Below, piece after piece: positions 14,034 to 17,849 of a stretch of DNA of 17,849 nucleotides; within the stretch, counting starts at the first letter, position 1, and every line of letters starts with the position of its first letter. A program made the translations under genes and the position numbers. Source of the DNA: Candidatus Rokuibacteriota bacterium (GTDB lineage Bacteria > Methylomirabilota > Methylomirabilia > Rokubacteriales > JACPHL01); assembly GCA_016188625.1 (NCBI GenBank), contig JACPHL010000265.1, positions 1 through 17,849 of the forward strand, given 5' to 3'. Under the pieces are notes generated by a model. The model saw nothing but the letters and a program-made list of their open reading frames with translations. It ran no database searches and was not told the DNA's origin.

Positions 14034-15524
14034 TCAGCCGACCAGCTCCTTCCGCGGGAGCCGGAGGAGGGCGTCCAGCATCGTCCCGGCCCAGCGGTAG
14101 ATGTTCTGCTCGCGGACGGTCAGCCGGAGCCGCTCCATCCGGAGCCGCCGCTCCCCGGGCGGCATCTCCAGGGCGTCGCGGAGGCGCCGGGCCATCCCCT
14201 CCACGTCGTAGGGGTTGATCTGGAGCGCCTCCTGGAGCTCCCGGGCCGCCCCGGCGAACCGGGAGAGGAGGAGCGTGCCCCCGAGATCGGAGCGGGCGGC
14301 CACGTACTCCTTGGCGACCAGGTTCATCCCGTCGTGGAGCGAGCTGACCACCAGGCAGTGGGCCATCCGGTAGAGGGCCAGGATCTGGACGGGGGAGAGG
14401 TGCTCCCGGATGAGGCAGACGGGCTGCCACTCCGGCGTCCCGTGGCGCCGGTTGATCTCCCGGGCCATCCGCTCGATCCGCACGCCCAGGGCTCGGTAGC
14501 GGCCGATCCGGGTCCGGCTCGGCACCCCGGCCTGGCAGAAGACGATGCGCTTTCGGTACTCGGGGAACATCTGGAGGAAGCGCTCCACGGCGGCCAGCCG
14601 TTCCGCTATCCCCTTAGTATAGTCGATCCGGTCAAGGCCGAGGCCGATCAGTTCGTGGTGGAGGCCGTAGCGGTTTCTGAGGCGCTCCATCTCCTCCCGC
14701 ACCGCCGGCCCCTCGGCGTCGCGCGTGATCCGTTCGAAGTCCACGCCGATCGGGAAGGGCCGCACCCGGGTGGCGTGGCCCCGGTAGACGATCGTGGAGG
14801 TCTCGCGGTCCACCCTGGCCTCCAGCTCCCGGGCCACCGTGTCGAGGAAGTTGTCGCAGTGGCAGCGAATGTGGAAGCCCAGGACGTCGGCCCCCAGGAG
14901 CCCCTCCAGGAGCTCCCGCCGCCAGGGGGCCAGGCCGAAGACCTCGGGGGTGGGCCAGGGGATGTGCCAGAAGTGGCCGATCCGGGCCTCGGGGCGGGCC
15001 TCCTTGAGGAGGCGGGGGAGGAGGCCGAGGTGGTAGTCCTGGAGCCAGATGCAGGCCTCCCCGTCGAGCTCCTCCAGGACCGCCCGGGCGAAGAGGCGGT
15101 TGACCTGGGTGTAGTGCCGCCAGTCCGCCTCCCGGAAGATCGGGCGGACGTAGGCGATGTGGCAGAGCGGCCAGAGGGCCTCGTTGGCCAGGCCGTCGTA
15201 GTACCCCGCCTCCTCCTCCTCGGTCAGCCAGACGCGCTTCAGGGTGTAGCGCGGGGCCTCGGGGGGGACGGCGAGCTTCCCCTCGGCGTCCACCACCTTG
15301 CGATCGGCCGCCCCGCCCCCGTGGGCGACCCAGAGGCCACCCGCGGCCTCGAGGACCGGGTCGAGGGCGGTCACGAGCCCGCTGGCCGGGCGGAGGCAGC
15401 GGACCTGGCCCTCCTCGAGGCTGTGGACGTAGGGCTCGCGATTGGAGACGACGACAAGCTGGGCGTCCCCCAGCCGCTCGCGGAGCAGGTCCGCGAGGTG
15501 GGACTCGTTCCAGACCTCCATCAT
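14034..15524 (-). CDS. otsA: Trehalose-6-phosphate synthase (GT20 family)
   Basis: This 496-residue GT-B retaining glycosyltransferase has VVVSNREPY (residues 24-32), WLQDYHLGLLP (160-170), GHFWHIPWPTPEVFG (183-197; His187 matches the OtsA active-site His) and LGLDRIDYTKGIAERL (295-310; Arg299 and Lys304 match the phosphate-binding pair). It also has SSLHDGMNLVAKEYVAAR (394-411; Asp398, Glu406). It joins glucose from a nucleotide sugar to glucose-6-phosphate. It has an extra N-terminal stretch (about 70-140) compared with E. coli OtsA, and FWHIPWP replaces the common FLHIPFP. It is therefore a divergent GT20 clade; a glucosylglycerol-phosphate synthase is an alternative, but the adjacent otsB favours trehalose. 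Start ATG 15524 overlaps the response regulator stop and follows an AGGAGGTG ribosome site. Long upstream in-frame extensions are shadows. Confidence 0.92.
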   Translation of the reverse strand: MMEVWNESHLADLLRERLGDAQLVVVSNREPYVHSLEEGQVRCLRPASGLVTALDPVLEAAGGLWVAHGGGAADRKVVDAEGKLAVPPEAPRYTLKRVWLTEEEEAGYYDGLANEALWPLCHIAYVRPIFREADWRHYTQVNRLFARAVLEELDGEACIWLQDYHLGLLPRLLKEARPEARIGHFWHIPWPTPEVFGLAPWRRELLEGLLGADVLGFHIRCHCDNFLDTVARELEARVDRETSTIVYRGHATRVRPFPIGVDFERITRDAEGPAVREEMERLRNRYGLHHELIGLGLDRIDYTKGIAERLAAVERFLQMFPEYRKRIVFCQAGVPSRTRIGRYRALGVRIERMAREINRRHGTPEWQPVCLIREHLSPVQILALYRMAHCLVVSSLHDGMNLVAKEYVAARSDLGGTLLLSRFAGAARELQEALQINPYDVEGMARRLRDALEMPPGERRLRMERLRLTVREQNIYRWAGTMLDALLRLPRKELVG

Positions 15525-15910
15525 GACGACACCTCCTGTCGGACCGCGCGACGGATCACCGCGAGGAGATCGGAGAGCTTGAAGGGCTTCTCGATGTAGC
15601 CCACCGCCCCGAGGCGTTCGGCCGCCTGGCGGGTCGAGGGCCCGCCGAAGGCCGTGATGACGATGACGGGGATCTCCGGGTGACGGCTCCTGAGCGGGGG
15701 GAGGAGATCCAGCCCGCTCCGCCCGGGCATCTCCTTGTCCAGGATGATCACCGACGCCGTGACCCGCGCGAGCAGGTCCAGAAGCTCGCCTCCGCCGCTC
15801 GCCTCCACCACCCCGTAGCCGGTCCGGGAGAGGAAGTCCCTGAGGACGGCGCGCATCTCCGGATCGTCGTCGGCGACGACGATGGTGGGCAGGGCGCGAG
15901 GTGAGTCCAT
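15521..15910 (-). CDS. Single-domain response regulator (CheY-like receiver)
   Basis: This 129-residue receiver domain has no output domain. The acidic pocket is Asp14-16 in VVADDDPEMR, the phosphoacceptor is Asp58 in VIILDKEMPGRSG, the switch Thr is Thr86 in VIVITAFG, and Lys108 lies in YIEKPFKL. All key residues are intact. It would act by protein interaction after phosphorylation by a histidine kinase not present in this window. It is directly coupled (ATGA) to otsA, suggesting that it or its signal relates to osmotic solute synthesis. Start ATG 15910 (MDSPRAL) is preferred because the receiver fold begins right after it. A start at 15985 would add a 25-residue Arg/Leu-rich extension and would overlap the sigma-54-like promoter. 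Confidence 0.87.
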   Translation of the reverse strand: MDSPRALPTIVVADDDPEMRAVLRDFLSRTGYGVVEASGGGELLDLLARVTASVIILDKEMPGRSGLDLLPPLRSRHPEIPVIVITAFGGPSTRQAAERLGAVGYIEKPFKLSDLLAVIRRAVRQEVSS

Positions 15911-15926
15911 GATGTCCCGAGATGCG

Positions 15927-15942
15927 AGCAAAGGGTGTGCCA
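15927..15942 (-). promoter_or_regulatory. Candidate sigma-54 (RpoN) promoter upstream of the response regulator-otsAB-gpgS genes
   Basis: On the minus strand this reads TGGCACACCCTTTGCT, matching the sigma-54 -24/-12 consensus TGGCACG-N4-TTGCW at every defined position except one (A instead of G after TGGCAC). The GG-to-GC spacing is exact. The expected start of transcription, about 12 bases past the GC, falls only around 6 bases before ATG 15910. That would give a very short leader, which counts against it unless the start codon differs or translation is nearly leaderless. Chance occurrence of so close a match in this window is low, but no activator binding site has been identified. Confidence 0.5.
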
Positions 15943-16025
15943 GGAGGGGCCGGCTCAGAACCCTCCGGGATTGCGGGGTTTTCAACGCCGGCGGGGGAGG
16001 CCGGCGGCCAGGGCCTAGGTAAAGT

Positions 16026-16041
16026 TGTCGCGCCCGCGACA
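16026..16041. repeat. Perfect inverted repeat, 7-bp arms with 2-base spacer
   Basis: TGTCGCG-CC-CGCGACA is a perfect dyad centred about 105 bases upstream of the response regulator start and about 90 bases upstream of the sigma-54-like element. This position and symmetry would suit an upstream activator or repressor site. As RNA it would form a short strong hairpin. No second copy was noticed in the window. Confidence 0.55.
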
Positions 16042-16061
16042 GCCCTGACGCCGGGCCTTAC

Positions 16062-16078
16062 CCCCCGGACTCCGGGGG
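16062..16078. repeat. Perfect inverted repeat, 8-bp arms with 1-base centre
   Basis: CCCCCGGA-C-TCCGGGGG is a perfect 8-bp dyad lying about 90 bases past the stop of the aldo/keto reductase. It would form a very stable GC hairpin in the minus-strand transcript, followed by AAGG rather than a T run. It is possibly a transcription-end or mRNA-stabilising hairpin for the reductase gene, or a protein-binding palindrome. Confidence 0.5.
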
Positions 16079-16168
16079 AGCGGACCGCCGGCTCAGCGCG
16101 GGGGCGGCTTGGGCAGGCCCGCGATCCGCCGGGCGGCGGGCAGGGAGCGTGCGCGCGGGGGCACCGAC

Positions 16169-17113
16169 TCAGCGGGCGACGAGGGCGACCATCCGCTCCC
16201 GGGTGGCGGCGTCCGGCAACGCCCCCTGGCCCGCCCGCATGTTGTCGGTCAGGTGCTCGGGCCGGCTCGTGGCGGGGATCACGCAGGTGACGGCCGGATG
16301 GGCCAGGATCCACTTCAGGAAGAACTGCGCCCAGCTCTCGCAATCGAAGTCGGCGGCCCAGGGCGGGAGCGGCTGCCCGCGCACCCGCCCGAACAGGCCG
16401 CCCGCCGCGAAGGGGCGGTTCACCAGGACGGCGATCCCGCGGTCGCGGGCGAGGGGCAGGAGGCGGCGCTCGGCCTCCCGCTCGCCGAGCGAGTAGTTGA
16501 GCTGCACGAAGTCGAGCGGCTCGCTCCGCATCACCCGCTCCAGCTCGCCGTAGGCGCCGGCCGTGTAGTGGGTGACGCCGAGGTAGCGGATGCGGCCGTC
16601 CTGCTTCCACTCCCGCAGGGTGCGGAGATGGGTCTGCCAGTCCACCAGGTTGTGGACCTGCATCAGGTCGAGGCGCCGGGTCCGGAGGCGCTGAAGCGAG
16701 CGCTCCATCTGGGCCACGCCGGCCTCGCGCCCGGTCGTCCAGACCTTGGTGGCGAGGAAGAGCGAGGGGTGGAGTCCGAGGTCCGTCGCTAGGTCGCCCA
16801 CGACCGCCTCGGCCGCCCCGTACATCGGCGACGAGTCGACGACGCGGCCGCCCAGCGCGGCGAAACGTCGCAGGACCTCCCGGAGCGGCTCGCGCTCGGC
16901 GGGCGCGGCGTCGACGTCGAAGGTGCGCCAGGTCCCGAGGCCGACGGCGGGGATGGTCTCGCCGGTGGAGGGAACGGGACGCTGGAGCAACGCGGCCGCC
17001 GCCCGGGCGCGCGCCCCCCGGCTTCCCGCGAGGCCAGCCGCCGCCGCGGCCATCAAGCGCAGCCACGCCCGCCGCGAGAGCGGCTGGCCGACCAGGTCAC
17101 CCCTGTCGCTCAC
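16169..17113 (-). CDS. Aldo/keto reductase with a twin-arginine (Tat) signal
   Basis: This 314-residue protein begins, from GTG 17113, VSDRGDLVGQPLSRRAWLRL. SRRAWLR (residues 13-19) is a Tat motif, followed by the hydrophobic AAAAAGLAGS and an Ala-rich cleavage region near 35-42. The rest is an aldo/keto reductase TIM barrel: PAVGLGTWRTF (55-65), catalytic Asp93 and Tyr98 in VVDSSPMYGAAE, Lys123 in LATKVW, His154 in MQVHN, then DGRIRYLGVTHYT and FVQLNYSLGEREAERR. Such enzymes reduce carbonyls with NADPH. A Tat leader implies export of a folded, possibly cofactor-loaded enzyme, or may be vestigial. The start could instead be ATG 17203, which adds 30 poorly conserved-looking residues before the Tat motif. 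It precedes the response regulator on the same strand but is separated by 258 bases. Confidence 0.88.
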   Translation of the reverse strand: MSDRGDLVGQPLSRRAWLRLMAAAAAGLAGSRGARARAAAALLQRPVPSTGETIPAVGLGTWRTFDVDAAPAEREPLREVLRRFAALGGRVVDSSPMYGAAEAVVGDLATDLGLHPSLFLATKVWTTGREAGVAQMERSLQRLRTRRLDLMQVHNLVDWQTHLRTLREWKQDGRIRYLGVTHYTAGAYGELERVMRSEPLDFVQLNYSLGEREAERRLLPLARDRGIAVLVNRPFAAGGLFGRVRGQPLPPWAADFDCESWAQFFLKWILAHPAVTCVIPATSRPEHLTDNMRAGQGALPDAATRERMVALVAR

Positions 17114-17718
17114 TCTGGACGGATCCCCGGCTTGAGTCGCGATACACGCCACGTGACGAGCGCGTGCGAGCCAGCGGGCATCTTCCCTCGATTTTGTGGA
17201 CACTGCCTGTTCCGCGGTCTTCGTGCTTCACGATCTACTGTGACCCGCCCCGAGGCCTCGATCCTCAAGGAATCCAGCTACCGCGCCGGCTCAGCGGCAC
17301 CCGCTCCCAGGCGTCTGCTGTAGCCGGAAGTTAGCGTGAGGGCCGTCACCCTTCGAGCCGCCAGCGCGTCAGGTCACACGCGCCGTGAAGGAACGCCAGA
17401 ATATGGGTGGTTCCATTGCCCCGTGCAGCTTCGCTGAGGAACTCTCGTCCGCCGCCCCAAGGTCCTCGCTCCAGTCCTGCGTCATTTCGTAAACCGGTCG
17501 TGTGCTCGCTCGGGCTCGCGCAGAGTCAGTCGATGTCAAGAGCGAACTTGCCTCTCGTCGTTTTCAACACAAGGAGGGTTACGTCCGCTGCCCCAGATTG
17601 GAATGCGCCCGATAACTGTCCTGCCATTGTGAAACTTCGGCCCACCGCCTCGCTCGTCCACCTCAAATTTGTGCCAGCCCAACAGGAGCTGGACGTTCTT
17701 GGACAGCTCATCCAGACG
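17114..17718. other. Long stretch without a convincing gene; lower G+C
   Basis: About 600 bases upstream of the aldo/keto reductase. G+C falls from about 75% to about 50% near 17521-17580. On the minus strand, frames are open between stops but lack good starts. From about 17525 to TGA 17348-17346 one reads GGGREFLSEAARGNGTTHIL and ends LTRWRLEG. A frame just below 17719 reads LSKNVQLLLGWHKFEVDERG and ends at a TGA near 17531. Codon third positions are much less GC-biased than in neighbouring genes. These look like decayed or foreign sequence rather than intact genes. The 5' part (17114-17300) presumably holds the promoter of the reductase gene, but I found no clear -35/-10 pair. Confidence 0.5.
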
Positions 17719-17849
17719 TCATCGTCGGCGTCTCTTGGTGGCCGTCTGCGGCGGCCGCCACCTCCGCGCCCCCAGCGAGTTCAGCACAAGCCGGCCGCGC
17801 CGGTCGACACGGCACCGGGCGATCTCCACCCCGCCACCGAGCATCCGCC
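17719..17849 (-). CDS. Possible C-terminal coding fragment running off the window end
   Basis: On the minus strand an open frame enters from the window edge and ends at TGA 17721-17719. It encodes about 42 residues including MLGGGVEIARCRVDRRGRLV and ending WRPPQTATKRRRR. Third positions are strongly G/C (about 85% by eye), like the real genes here and unlike the adjacent low-GC stretch, and a basic tail is a plausible protein end. I do not recognise the family. With only 131 bases the call is weak. Confidence 0.35.
   Translation of the reverse strand, partial: RMLGGGVEIARCRVDRRGRLVLNSLGARRWRPPQTATKRRRR

Larger units (their letters stand above)
15943..16168. other. Spacer between the aldo/keto reductase and response regulator genes
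   Basis: About 230 bases without a gene, downstream of the aldo/keto reductase and upstream of the response regulator promoter (both genes on the minus strand). It contains several perfect inverted repeats (listed separately), a GCCGGC...GCCGGC pair at about 15989-16007, and GGTAA/TTACC arms flanking the 16026-16041 hairpin. No T-rich tract follows any hairpin on the minus strand, so a classical intrinsic terminator is not clear. It is a likely place for termination of the upstream gene, for regulator binding sites serving the sigma-54-type promoter, or for both. Confidence 0.5.

Noticed and set aside
15525-17066. N-terminal extension of otsA up to 17066 in the same frame
   Set aside because: The upstream translation is Arg/Pro/Gly-rich shadow of the response regulator and reductase genes. 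The good ribosome site and conserved start are at 15524.
17132-17323. 63-codon plus-strand frame
   Set aside because: There is no recognisable domain or good ribosome site, and it overlaps the 5' end and upstream region of the reductase gene.
1-17849. CRISPR arrays, tRNA or rRNA genes, insertion sequences
   Set aside because: No regularly spaced repeats, no cloverleaf-like or rRNA-like sequence, and no transposase or terminal repeats were seen by eye.

Overview
This is about 17.8 kb of very GC-rich bacterial DNA, roughly 70-75% G+C by eye, with strong G/C bias at codon third positions, GTG starts and many 4-base ATGA/GTGA overlaps. The style would fit a deep-branching, metagenome-type lineage such as Rokubacteria/NC10 or a high-GC deltaproteobacterium. 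That placement is an impression from composition and gene content, not a demonstrated assignment.

Left third, plus strand (1-6743): a tightly packed Mrp-type Na+/H+ antiporter operon. The order is E (3' end only), F, G, an MbhD/MbhE-like subunit equivalent to the C-terminal part of MrpA, B, C, D, then a second large antiporter subunit with an MrpA/NuoL-like signature, a 69-residue membrane protein, and a third large antiporter subunit. E-F-G-MbhD/E-B-C-D is the order of the antiporter module in archaeal membrane-bound hydrogenases, but no hydrogenase gene is seen here. The third large subunit is broken: an internal deletion of about 55 codons with a frame change, then a second frameshift near its 3' end.

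Middle and right, minus strand (read from 17.1 kb down to 6.75 kb): a Tat-signal aldo/keto reductase; a spacer with perfect hairpins and a near-consensus sigma-54 promoter; a single-domain response regulator; trehalose-6-phosphate synthase (otsA) and phosphatase (otsB); a GT81-type glucosyl-3-phosphoglycerate synthase (gpgS); hflK and hflC, with hflC interrupted by an in-frame TAG; a mannosyl/glucosyl-3-phosphoglycerate phosphatase; a second GT-A glycosyltransferase; a multi-pass 'conserved TM helix' (mechanosensitive-channel-like) protein; and a small membrane-anchored coiled-coil protein. The two operons converge at about 6750.

Taken together the window reads as a salt and osmotic stress island. 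It covers monovalent cation export (Mrp), synthesis of two kinds of compatible solute (trehalose and a glycosylglycerate, possibly mannosylglucosylglycerate), a possible solute or ion release channel, and membrane-protein quality control (HflKC). The regulator at the head of the solute operon may be driven by sigma-54.

Right edge (about 17114-17718): no convincing gene. G+C drops locally to about 50-60%, consistent with decayed or foreign DNA. A possible C-terminal coding fragment runs off the window end on the minus strand.
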